From: Eutreptiella sp. 'Long Island Sound 2002'
Taxonomy: Eukaryota; Euglenozoa; Euglenophyceae; Eutreptiales; Eutreptiaceae
Length of the DNA: 64,000 nt
Assembly (NCBI GenBank): GCA_964036045.1
Contig: OZ038384.1
Coordinates: forward strand, 57,385,355 to 57,449,354
Direction of reading: 5' to 3'
The first letter of the stretch is position 1; the number at the start of each line of letters is the position of its first letter. The notes beneath the pieces were generated by a model. That model made no database searches, had not been told where the DNA came from, and was given only the letters and a program-made list of their open reading frames with translations. The position numbers and the translations under genes were made by a program. Below are positions 51,441 through 61,489 of the stretch, in pieces.

Positions 51441-54400
51441 GAGGTATGGCGGGGCTTCGGTACATGCATGACTTATGGCGGGGCTTCGGTACATGCATGA
51501 CTTATGGCGGGGCTCCGGTACATGCATGAGGTATGGCGAGGCCTTGGTACATGCATGAGATATGGCGGGGCTTCGGTACATGCGTGAGCTATGGCGGGGC
51601 TTTGGTACATGCATGAGGTATTGTGGGGCTTTGGTACATGCATGAGGGATGGCGGGGCCTTAGTACATGCATGAGGTATGGCGGAGCTTCAGTACATGCA
51701 TGAGGTATGGCGGGGCATTGGTACATGCCTGAGGTATGGCGGGGCATTAGTACATGCATGAGGGATGGCGGGGCTTCGGTACATGCATGAGGGAAGGCGG
51801 GGCTTTGGTACATACATGAGGTATGGCGGGGCTTCGGTACATGTATGAGGTATGGCGGGGCATTGGTACATGCATGAGGTATGGCGGGGCTTTGGTACAT
51901 GCATGAGGTATGGCGGGGCTTTGGTACATGCATGAGGTATGGCGGGGCTTCGGTACATGCATCACTTACGGCGGAGCTTCGGTACATGCATGGGGTATGG
52001 CGGGGCCTTGGTAGATGCATGAGGTATGGCGGGGCCTTGGTACATGCATGAGGTCTGGCGGTGCTTTGGTACATGCATGAGGTATGGCGGGGCATTGGTA
52101 CATGCATGAGGGAAGGCGGGACCTTGGTACATGCATGAGGTATCGCGGCGCTTCGGTACATGCATGAGGTATGGCGGGGCTTTCGTACATGCATGAGGTA
52201 TGGCGGGGCTTTGGTACATGCATGAGGTACGGCGGGGCATTGGTACATGCATGAGGGAAGGCGGGACCTTGGTACATGCATGAGGTATGGCGGGGCTTCG
52301 GTACATGCATGAGGTATGGCGGGCTTTTGGTACATGCATGAGGTATGGCGGGGCCTGGGTACATGCATGAGGTATGGCGGGGCCTTGGTACATGCATGAG
52401 GTATGGCGGGGCTTTGGTACATGCATGAGGTATGGCGGGGCTTCGGTACATGCATAAGGTATGGCGGGGCTTTGGTACGTGCATGAGGGAAGGCGGGGCC
52501 TTGGTACATGCATGAGGGAAGGCGGGGCATTGGTACATGCATGAGGGAAGGCGGGGCTTTGGTACCTGCATGAGGTATGGCGGGGCCTTGGTACATGCAT
52601 GAGGTATGGCTTGGCCTTGGTACATGCATGAGGTATCGGGTATGGCGGGGCTTTGGTACATGCATGAGGTATGGCGGGGCTTCTGTACATGCATGAGGTA
52701 TGGCGGGGCTTTGGTACATGCATGAGGTATGGCGTCGGTACATGCATGAGGGATGGCGGGGCCTCCGTACATGCATGAGGTATGGCGGTGCTTTGGTACA
52801 TGCATGAGGTATGGCGGGGCCTTGGTACATGCATCAGGTCCGGCGGGGCTTCGGTACATGCATGAGGTATGGCGGGGCATTGGTACATGCATGAGGTATG
52901 GCGGGGCCTTGGTACATGCATGAGGTACGGCGCGGCTTTGGTACATGCATGACTTATGGCGGGGCCTTGGTACATGCATCAGGTCTGGCGGGGCTTCGGT
53001 ACATGAATGAGGTATGGCGGGGCATTGGTACATGCATGAGGTATGGCGGGGCTTTGGTACATGCATGAGGGACGGCGGGGCATTGGTACATGCATGAGGT
53101 ATGGCGGGGCTTTGGTACATGCATGAGGTATGGCGGGGCTTTGGTACATGCATGAGGTATGGCGGGGCTTTGGTACATGCATGAGGTGTGGCAGGGCTTC
53201 GGTACATGCATGAGGTATGGCGGGGCATTGGTACATGCATGAGGTATGGCGGGGCATTGGTACATGCATGAGGTATGGCGGGGCTTTGGTACATGCATGA
53301 GGTATGGCGGGGCTTTGGTACACGCATGAGATATCGCGGGGCTTTGGTACATGCATGGGGGATGGCGGGGCCTTGGTACATGCATGAGGTATGGCGGGGC
53401 TTCGGTACATGCAGGAGGGATGGCGGGGCTTTGGTACATGCATGAGGTATGGCGGGGCTTTGGTACATGCATGACTTATGGCGGGGCTTCGGTACATGCA
53501 TGAGGTATGGCGGGGCTTCGGTACATGCATGAGGTATGGCGGGGCCTCCGTACATGCATGAGGTATGGCGGGGCAGTGGTGCATGCATGAGGTATCGCGG
53601 GGCTTTGGTACATGCATGAGGGAAGGCGGGGCTTTGGTACATGCATGAGGTATGGCCGGGCTTTGGTACATGCATGAGGTATGGCGGGGCATTGGTACAT
53701 GTATGAGGTATGGCGGGGCCTTGGCACATGCATGAGGTATGGCGGGGCCTTGGTACATGCATGAGGTATGGCGGGGCTTTGGTACATGCATGAGGTATGC
53801 CCGGGCTTTGGTACATGCATGAGGAATGGCGGTGTTTTGGTACATGCATGAGGTATGGCGGGGCTTTGGTACATGCATGAGGTATGGCGGGGCATTGGTT
53901 CATGCATGAGGTATGGCGCGGCTTTGGTACATGCATGAGCTATGGCGGGGCATTGGTTCATGCATGAGGTATGGCGGGGCCTTGGTACATGCATGAGGTA
54001 TGGGAGGGCTTCGGTACATGGATGAGGGAAGGCGGGGCCTTGGTACATGCATGAGATATGGCGGGGCTTTGGTACATGCATGAGGTATGGCAGGGCTTTG
54101 TCACATGCATGACTTATGGCGGGGCTTCGGTACATGCATGAGGTATGGCGCGGCCTCCGTACATGCATGAGGTATGGCGGGGCATTGGTACGTGCATGAG
54201 ATTTTGCGGGACTTTGGTACATGCATGAGGGAAGGCGGGGCTTTGGTACATGCATGAGGTATCGCGATGCATTGGTTCATGCATGAGGACTGCCGGGCCT
54301 TTGATACATGGATCAGGTATGGCGGGGCTTCCATACATGCATGAGGTATGGCGGGGCTTTGGTACATGCATGAGGTATGGCGGGGCTTTGGTACATGCAT

Positions 54401-57400
54401 GAGGGATGGCGGGGCTTTGGTACATGCATGAGGTATGGCGGGGCTTTGGTACATGCATGAGGGATGGCGGGGCATTGGTACATGCATGAGGTATGGCGGG
54501 GCTTTGGGACATGCATGTCTTATGGCGGGGCTTCGGTACATGCATGAGGTGTGGCAGGGCTTCGGTACATGCATGAGGTATGGCGGGGCATTGGTACATG
54601 CATGAGGTATGGCGGGGCATTGGTACATGCATGAGGTATGGCGGGGCTTTGGTACATGCATGAGGTATGGCGGGGCTCTGGTACATGCATGAGATATGGC
54701 GTGGCTTTGGTACATGCATGAGGGATGGCGGGGCCTTGGTACATGCATGAGGTATGGCGGGGCTTCGGTACATGCACGAGGGATGGCGGGGCATTGGTAC
54801 ATGCATGAGGTATGGCGGGGCTTTGGTACATGCATGACTTATGGCGGGGCTTCGGTACATGCATGAGGTATGGCGGGGCTTCGGTACATGCATGAAGTAT
54901 GGCGGGGCCTCCGTACATGCATGAGGTATGGCGGGGCAGTGGTGCATGCATGAGGTATCGCGGGGCTTTGGTACATGCATGAGGGAAGGCGGGGCTTTGG
55001 TACATGCATGAGGTATGGCCGGGCTTTGGTACTCGCATGAGGTATGGCGGGGCCTTGGTGCATGCATGAGGTATGGCCGGGCTTTGGTACATGCATGAGG
55101 GATGGCGGGGCTTTGGTACATGCATGAGGTATGGCGGGGCTTCGGTACATGCCTGAGGTATGGCGGGGCTTTGGTACATGCATGAGGTCTGGCGGGGCCT
55201 TGGTACATGCATGAGGGATGGCGGGGCTTTGCTACATGCATGAGGGAGCGCGGGGCCTTGATACATGCATGAGGTATGGCGGGGCTTCGGTACATGCATG
55301 AGGTATGGCGGGGCATTGGTACACGCATGAAGTATGGCCAGGCTTTGGTACATGCATGAGGTATGCCGGGGCTTTGGTACATGCATGACGTATGGCAGGG
55401 CTTCGGTACATGCATGAGGTATGGCGGGGCTTCGGTACATGCATGAGGTATGGCGGGGTATTGGTACATGCATGAGGTATGCCGGGGCATTGGTACATGC
55501 ATCAGGTATGGCGGGGCATTGGTACATGCATGAGGTATGTCGGGGCTTTGGTACATGCATGAGGTATGGCGGGGCTTCGGTACATGCATGTGGTATGGCG
55601 GGGCTTTGGTACATGCATGAGGTATGGCGGGGCTTTCGTACATGCCTGAGGTATGGCGGGGCTTTGGTACATGCATGAGGTATGGCGGGGCTTCGGTACA
55701 TGCATGAGGTATGGCGGGGCTTTGGTGCATGCATGAGGAATGGCGGGGCTTTGGTACATACATGAGGTTTTGCGGGGTCTTGGTACATGCATGAGGGAAG
55801 GCGGGGCTTTGGTACATGCATGAGGTATCGCGGGGCCTTGGTACATGCATGAGGGAAGGCGGGGCTTTGGTACATGCATGAGGTATGGCGGGGCCTTGGT
55901 ACATGCATGAGGTATGGCGGGGCTTTGGTACATGAATGAGGTATGGCGGGGCTTCGGTACACGCATGAGGGATGGCGGGGCTTTGGTACATGCATGAGGT
56001 ATGGCGGGGCTTCGGTACATGCATGACCTATGGCGGGGCTTTGGTACATGCATGAGGTATGGCGGGGCTTTGGTACATGCATGAGGTATGGCGGGGCTTT
56101 GGTACATGCATGAGGTATGGCGGGGCTTTGGTACATGCATGAGGGATGGCGGGGCTTTGGTACATGCATGAGGGATGGCGGGGCCTTGGTACATGCATGA
56201 GGGATGGCGGGGCTTTGGTACATGCATGAGGTATGGCCGGGCTTTGGTACATGAATGAGGGATGGCGGGGCTTTGGTACATGCATGAGGGATGGCGGGGC
56301 CTTGGTACATGCATGAGGGATGGCGGGGCTTTGGTACATGCATGAAGTATGGCGGGGCTTCGGTACATGCATGACCTATGGCGGGGCTTTGGTACATGCA
56401 TGAGGTATGGCGGGGCATTAGTTCATGCATGAGGGATGGCGGGGCTTTGGTATATGCATGAGGTATGGCGGGGCTTTGGTACATGCATGAGGGACGGCGG
56501 GGCTTCGGTACATGCATGAGGCATGGCGGAGCTTCGGTACATGCATGAGGTATGGCGGGGCCTTGGTACATGCATGAGGTATGGCGGGGCTTTGGTACAT
56601 GCATGAGGTATGGCGGGGCTTTGGTACATGCATGAGATATGGCGGGGCTTTGGTACATGCATGAGGGGCGGCGGGGCCTTGGTACATGCATGAGGTATGG
56701 CGGGGCTTTGGTACATGCATGAGGTATGGCCGGGCTTCGGTACATGCATGAGGTATGAGGGGGCCTTGGTACATGCATGAGGTATGGCGGGGCTTCGGTA
56801 CATGCATGAGGTATGGCGGGGCTTTGGTACATGCATGAGGTATGGCGGGGCTTTGGTACATGCATGAGGTATGGCGGGGCTTTGGTACATGCATGAGGTA
56901 TGGCCGGGCCTTGGTACATGCATGAGGTATGGCGGGGCTTTCGTACATGCATGAGGTATGGCGGGGCTTTGGTACATGCATGAGGTATGGCGGGGCTTCG
57001 GTACATGCATGAGGTATAGCGGGGCTTTGGTACATGCATGAGGAATGGCGGGGCTTTGGTACATACATGAGGTTTTGCGGCGCTTTGGTACATGCATCAG
57101 GTATGGCGGGGAATTGGTACATGCATGAGGTATCGCGGGGCTTTGGTACATGCATGAGGGAAGGCGGGGCTTTGGTACATGCATGAGGTATGGCGGGGCC
57201 TTGATACATGCATGAGGTATGGCGGGGCTTTTGTACATGCATGAGTGATGGCGGGGCCTTGGTACATGCATGAGGGATGGCGGGGCTTTGGTACATGCAT
57301 GAGGTATGGCGGGGCACTGGTTCATGCATGAGGGATGGCGGAGCTTTGGTATATGCATGAGGGATGGCGGGGCTTTGGTACATGCATGAGGTATGGCTGG

Positions 57401-58317
57401 GCTTCGGTACATGCATGAGGCATGGCGGAGCTTCGGTACATGCATGAGGTATGGCGGGGCCTTGGTACATACATGAGGTATGGTGGGGCTTTGGTACATG
57501 CATCAGGTATGGCGGGGCTTTGGTACATGCATGAGATATGGCGGGGCTTTGGTACATGCATCAGGGGCGGCGGGGCCTTGGTACATGCATGAGGTATGGC
57601 GGGGCTTTGGTACAAGCATGAGGTATGGCGGGGCTTTGGTACATGCATGAGGTATGGCGGGGCTTCGGTACATGCATGAGGTATGGCGGGGCTTTGGTAC
57701 ATGCATGAGGTATGGCGGGGCTTTGGTACATGCATGAGGGATGGCGGGGCCTTGGTACATGCATGAGGGATGGCGGGGCTTTGGTATATGCATGAGGAAT
57801 GGCGGGGCCTTGGTACATGCATGAGGTATGGCGGGGCTTTGGTAGATGCATGAGGTATGGCGGGGCCTTGGTACATGCATGAGGGATGGCGGGGCCTTGA
57901 TACATGCATGAGGTATGGCGGGGCTTCGGTACATGCATGAGGTATGGCGGGGCATTGGTACACGCATGAAGTATGGCGGGGCTTTGGTACATGCATGAGG
58001 TATGGCGGGGCTTTGGTACATGCATGACGTATGCCAGGGCTTCGGTACATGCATGAGGTATGGCGGGCCTTCGGTACATGCATGAGGTATGGCGGGGTAT
58101 TGGTAGATGCATGAGGTATGGCGGGGCATTGGTACATGCATCAGGTATGGCGGGGCATTGGTACATGCATGAGGTCTGGCGGGGCTTCGGTACATGCATG
58201 ACTTATGGCGGGGCTTCGGTACATGCATGTCGTATGGCGGGGTCTCGGTACACGCAGGAGGTATGGCGCAGCCTAGGTACATGCATGAGGTCTGGCGGGG
58301 CTTTGGTACATGCACGA

Positions 58318-58333
58318 GGGAACGCGGGGCTTT
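58318..58333 (-). repeat. Target-site duplication of island R, 3' copy (16 bp)
   Basis: On the top strand GGGAACGCGGGGCTTT, matching GGGAAGGCGGGGCTTT at 61491-61506 with one mismatch. It lies in a different part of the satellite unit from the duplication that flanks island L. Confidence 0.7.
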
Positions 58334-58352
58334 TTTTTGTTGTTGTTGTTGT
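58331..58352 (-). repeat. CAA-repeat plus poly-A tail of island R
   Basis: The top strand has eight T then GTTGTTGTTGTTGTG, so the sense strand reads (ACA/CAA)n ending in A8. The L copy has only the CAA part. An A-rich 3' tail next to a target duplication is what target-primed reverse transcription leaves. Confidence 0.75.
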
Positions 58353-58480
58353 GAAGGCACCCAGCACGTGGGGCCCCGGTTCCCCTTGCTTCTGGCCGCC
58401 GCTCCCCCACGACAGGGGAGGGGGCAATCTGCCTGCGTGCCCCTGAACCGCACGAGCGCGGGCGTGGGGGGGCGCTGCCC
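58353..58480 (-). other. 3' block of the element (island R)
   Basis: Reverse strand: CCCCTCCCCTGTCGTGGGG, GAGCGGCGGCC and GGGGAACCGGGGCCCC joined directly to CACGTGCTGGGTGCC, then the tail. It matches island L at 36650-36695 and 36976-36990 without the roughly 280-bp segment that separates them there. Confidence 0.7.
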
Positions 58481-58980
58481 GTTTCCCGTGGGGCCTGCAC
58501 AGTACTGCTGGTGCGACCCCGGCGTGCGGGGGTTTCTGTGGGGCCTGCACAGCACTGCTGGTGCGGCCCTGGCGTGCGGGGGTTCCTGTGGGGCCTGCAC
58601 AGCACTGCTGGTGCGGCCCTGGCGTGCAGGGGTGCCTGTGGGGCCTGCACAGCACAGCTGGTGCGGCCTTGGCGTGCGGGGGTTCCTGTGGGGGCTGCAC
58701 AGCACAGCTGGTGCGGCCCTGGCGTGCGGGGGTTTCTGTGGGGCCTGCACAGCACAGCTGGTGCGGCCCTGGCGTGCGGGGGTTGCTGTAGGGCCTGCAC
58801 AGCACTGCTGGTGCGGCCCTGGCGTGCGGGGGTTCCTGTGGGGCCTGCACAGCACTGCTGGTGCGGCCCTGTCGTGCGGGTGTTCCCTCGGGGCCTGCAC
58901 AGCACTTCTGGTGCGGCCCTGGCGTGCGGGGGTTCCTGTGGGGCCTGCACAGCACAGCTAGTGCGGCCCTGGCGTGCTGG
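58481..58980 (-). repeat. 50-bp minisatellite, 10 near-identical units
   Basis: The start word GTGCGGCCCT (or a close variant) recurs at 58511, 58561, 58611, 58661, 58711, 58761, 58811, 58861, 58911 and 58961, exactly 50 bp apart. Each unit also contains GGCGTGCGGGGGTT and GTGGGGCCTGCACAGCAC. Variation is limited to a few positions, such as CACTGCTG or CACAGCTG, so the array is well homogenised. It occupies the same relative place as the 26-bp minisatellite of island L, with at most weak similarity (GCAGGCCCCAC versus GCAGCCCCAC). Confidence 0.95.
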
Positions 58981-59096
58981 GGGCGAGGGGGGAGGCGGGG
59001 CGCAGGAGTGAGGGAGTAGGCCTGGGACCCCCGCCGGCGGTGGGGGGCCCGTAGTTGTCTTGACGTCACGGTGCGAGGTTGGTTCTCTCGCTGCAC
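58981..59096 (-). other. Short unique part of island R with a CRE-type palindrome
   Basis: Non-repetitive DNA between the minisatellite and the 5' block. It contains TGACGTCA at 59061-59068, a perfect 8-bp consensus CRE/ATF site palindrome. A single 8-mer can occur by chance, so I assign no function. Confidence 0.45.
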
Positions 59097-59681
59097 CTGT
59101 GAGGCGAAAAGGAAGGGAGGGAACCGGGAGGGAGGGGCGGCGTGTGCGGGGAGAGGGGGGGGGGGGGGGCGTGGGAGGGGCGTGTGCGCGCGTGCTCGGG
59201 GGGAAGGGGGTCGGTGCGCTCGGCCGCCAAGCGTCACCGTGTGGCCGTCCGTAGCGGGTGCGCGGCCGGGGCTGGCCAAAGTCGGCCGGGGAGCCCGGGG
59301 CGCTGCTGGTGACGGGGGGGCTGCGGACGGCGGTGGGGCCCGCACCCCGCTCGGCGGGGACGAATCCCGCCGAGCACCATCCACGGGGGCGAATCCTGGT
59401 GGAGGCGGGGGGAGTGCCGCACCGTCCCCTCGCGGCCGAACCGGACCGGGACGGGCCCCGCCTGAGGGACACCGGGGGGGCGGGCTGGGCTGGGCACCGG
59501 GGCTCCGAGGCCCGGGTCCCGGTAGTGCGTGGGCCGGCGGGCAGGGCGGGTAGGGCGGGCCCTAGGGCTGCGGCCGGGGGGGGGAGGGGCTGGAGGGCTT
59601 TGCTGGCTCGGGGCCGAATCCCGAGAGGCCCCCGGGGGCTGGACGAGGGCCCCCGAGGGCGGCCGCTCCTTGAGGGGGGGG
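59097..59681 (-). other. 5' block of the element, downstream part (island R)
   Basis: Aligns with L 28621-29200 and 34620-35048. Shared words on the reverse strand include CTCAAGGA(A/G)CGGCCGCCCTCGG, CGGTCCGGTTCGGCCGCGAG, GGATTCGCCCCCGTGGATG, CGGCGGGATTCGTCCCCGCC and ACTTTGGCCAGCCCCGGCCG. It ends at the pyrimidine tract with CACAG/GTGCA (59095-59100). A G14 run lies near 59157-59170. Confidence 0.7.
59670..59681 (+). repeat. Direct repeat flanking the 1.47-kb extra segment, left copy
   Basis: TTGA followed by eight G. The same 12 bases occur at 61154-61165. The corresponding position in island L (reverse complement, about 34611-34624) has one copy only. Confidence 0.65.
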
Positions 59682-61153
59682 TTTTGGTTTGGTTTGGGTC
59701 AAGGCCTGTGCCGGACGCCCTGGCCCATGGTCAGCACTCGCCTTTGTGCCGACACGACTGGGCTAGGCGAATCGCGGTTGTCCGGTCCCAAGGCCTGCCG
59801 GACTGTTGACCGCCCCCGTACCCCGTGGTGGCACACACGGGAGGGAGATGCCGCCGTGCCTGTGTGTGTGGCGCGCGCGGGGCAGGAGGGCGGGGCGTGC
59901 ATGCTGGTGGCGCTCGCAGGGCATGACGGGTCACACGGCTGCGCCGCGCCTGGCCCTGCCTGCTGGCGCCAGTGCCGCTCCAGTGTTTCTGGTTTCCCCC
60001 GCTGCGGCTTGGTCCGTCCGTGTCGCCGCTTGTAGTGGCGTCCCGGCTGTTCGTGTGGTCGTCGGGTGTGAACCAGGGTCCGCCACCACCGGGCCCTGGC
60101 TGCTTGTGGTGGAGGCGCGTCGGGGGGGGGGGGGGCGTGTGGGGGGTTGTGTGATGCCTGGTGCTCCAGGCCCCGGCAGGGAGGCCATGGGAGCCTGACG
60201 CTGAGCCCGCCGGGGGAGTGTTCGGACTGGACACCCCGCCTCCCGGTCATTGACATGCTGCCAGCGGCCCCACGACTGCATGAGGCACGGGGGCGCGCTC
60301 CCTGGGCGCTCGACTGGGGGGTTCCACACCTCCTGACTGCTCTAGGCACTGGTGGTGTTGTCGTGTACTGGACCATCCGCCCACGGCGCTGAGGGACGGC
60401 AGGAGGAGGGGCTCCAGGGCGCGCTGAGCGCTGCCCTGCCCTGGAGCCTACCCGGGCTCGGGGCCTGGGTGGCGGTGCTACTGCCCGCGTAAACAGGGGG
60501 GGCCCAGAGGGCACACCACCCGAGTGACCGCTCCGTTTGGAAGGGGGGGGGGGGGGGGCAGGGGTCGGCAGGTGGCTGTCTGGCCTCCAGGGGTCGCCCA
60601 CAACTGAACTGGAGTGCACGGGGCTGTGCTGGCCTAGGCGTCTGTGATGAAGTTGGAGGGGCACGCGCACACCTGGAGGTTCCCTAGGCAGGCCGCTCAC
60701 GGGATACCCACAGCAGTCAATCTGCGAGCCCTTCACAGCCTCCACTTTTTAGGCCCTGAGGGCGCCGACTCCGTGCACCTCTCCCGTCGGGGGGCAGGCT
60801 GGGGGGGGGGGGGGGTAGTGGTGGTTGGGTCTACCTGCTCACTTGTTTGGGAGAGGAGGACCACCTGCTGGGTTACCATGCGGGTCCCAGATCCCAACAT
60901 ACCCATCGTTCGGCGTCCGCTCCCTGTCCGTGAGGGGAGGGACCTTGATCACCATGTGACGGCCTGCAGTGAGGGTGCGGGGGTGCGAGGGCATGCTGGG
61001 GGGGGGGGGGGCTGTGCTGGGCCTGCTTTCGGCCCCATTTCTATTGGGGGGGGGGGCAGCAAAAGGCCTGCTCCCCTGTTTCCTGGTCCCCAAGGGGGAC
61101 CAGCCCACGGCCTGCACCCTCGCTTTGTGTGGCTGAAATTTGGGCCGACAAGG
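59682..61153 (-). mobile_element. 1.47-kb segment present in island R, absent from both L copies; probable nested insertion
   Basis: Flanked by the 12-bp direct repeat TTGAGGGGGGGG. On the reverse strand it starts CCTTGTCGGCCC and ends CCCAAACCAAACCAAAA, an A/C-rich tail touching the right-hand duplication. Composition is more balanced than the surroundings and largely non-repetitive, apart from G runs near 60122, 60541, 60797, 61000 and 61044. I see no protein domain, tRNA-like or 7SL-like motif. It could instead be ancestral sequence lost from L by recombination between the two short repeats, but the A/C tail favours insertion. Confidence 0.55.
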
Positions 61154-61165
61154 TTGAGGGGGGGG
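61154..61165 (+). repeat. Direct repeat flanking the 1.47-kb extra segment, right copy
   Basis: TTGA followed by a G run (ten G in total), matching 59670-59681. Confidence 0.65.
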
Positions 61166-61489
61166 GGCGGGGTTGCTCCCTGCCCGGGGGACAACGGGGG
61201 CCCCTCTTGAGCGAAGGGGGGGGGGCGGGCGTGTATCGCCCGGTGTAGGGCCATGTCGATTCATGGCCGCGCGGCATGGGACTATATCCCCAACCCTCCG
61301 CGCCGGGGTCCCTTTTTGGGGGGGCTGGGGGGGGGGGGGGGGCTGGCGGTTGTCGCGTGCACCGACCCATGCGGGTAGGGGTCTCCGGTGGGAGCTTCGT
61401 CCGGCTTGGCCGAAAAAACCCGGTGGCGTCCCCAGGGCTCGGGGGCCCCTTCGAGGAAGAACCTCGGATTCGCCGGGGGGGACTCCGCT
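61166..61489 (-). other. 5' terminal block of the element (island R)
   Basis: The reverse strand aligns base for base, with scattered differences, to L 28317-28620: AGCGGAGTCC, GGCGAATCCGAGGTTCTTCC, CCACCGGGTTTT, CATGGGT, GACAACCGCCAGCC, CGCGGAGGGTTGGGG, GATATAGTCCC, GCGATACACGCC and CTCAAGAGGGGCCCC. A long G run (61318-61342, broken by CT) corresponds to the C run of L. The conserved hairpin is at 61249-61268. Confidence 0.75.
61249..61268 (-). other. Conserved 7-bp inverted repeat, copy 3
   Basis: Same arms and same 6-nt loop (reverse-strand AATCGA) as 28543-28562 and 34512-34531. Confidence 0.8.

Larger units (their letters stand above)
39203..58333 (-). repeat. 29-bp tandem satellite array, reverse orientation (about 660 units)
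   Basis: Same unit as the left array on the opposite strand, so the top strand is now G-rich (GGTACATGCATGAGG, GCGGGGCTTT). Units are contiguous, with rare truncations near 50525, 52625 and 52730. Reverse-strand frames are open for up to about 1330 codons because the unit has no stop in any frame in this orientation. I treat these as non-genic. Confidence 0.97.
58334..61489 (-). mobile_element. Island R: second copy of the composite element, reverse orientation
   Basis: Read on the reverse strand it starts at 61489 with AGCGGAGTCC, exactly as island L does, and ends at the bottom of the shared 3' block with (CAA)n followed by an A run (T run at 58331-58338). It is flanked by a 16-bp satellite duplication with one mismatch. 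Order 5' to 3': 5' block (61489-61166), 1.47-kb extra segment (61153-59682), rest of 5' block (59681-59097), short unique part, 50-bp minisatellite, 3' block. It differs from L in its minisatellite, in the extra segment and in lacking the embedded 5'-block copy. I see no protein domain on either strand. Confidence 0.7.

Noticed and set aside
37012-58333. Recent giant palindrome (hairpin duplication) centred on 39.2 kb
   Set aside because: Unit variants on the two sides do not mirror each other beyond the 22-bp arms, and islands L and R differ in size, minisatellite and flanking duplication.
28315-61489. LTR retrotransposon with islands L and R as the two LTRs
   Set aside because: The islands are in opposite orientation, differ greatly in length, have A-rich tails in place of TG...CA termini, and enclose only satellite.
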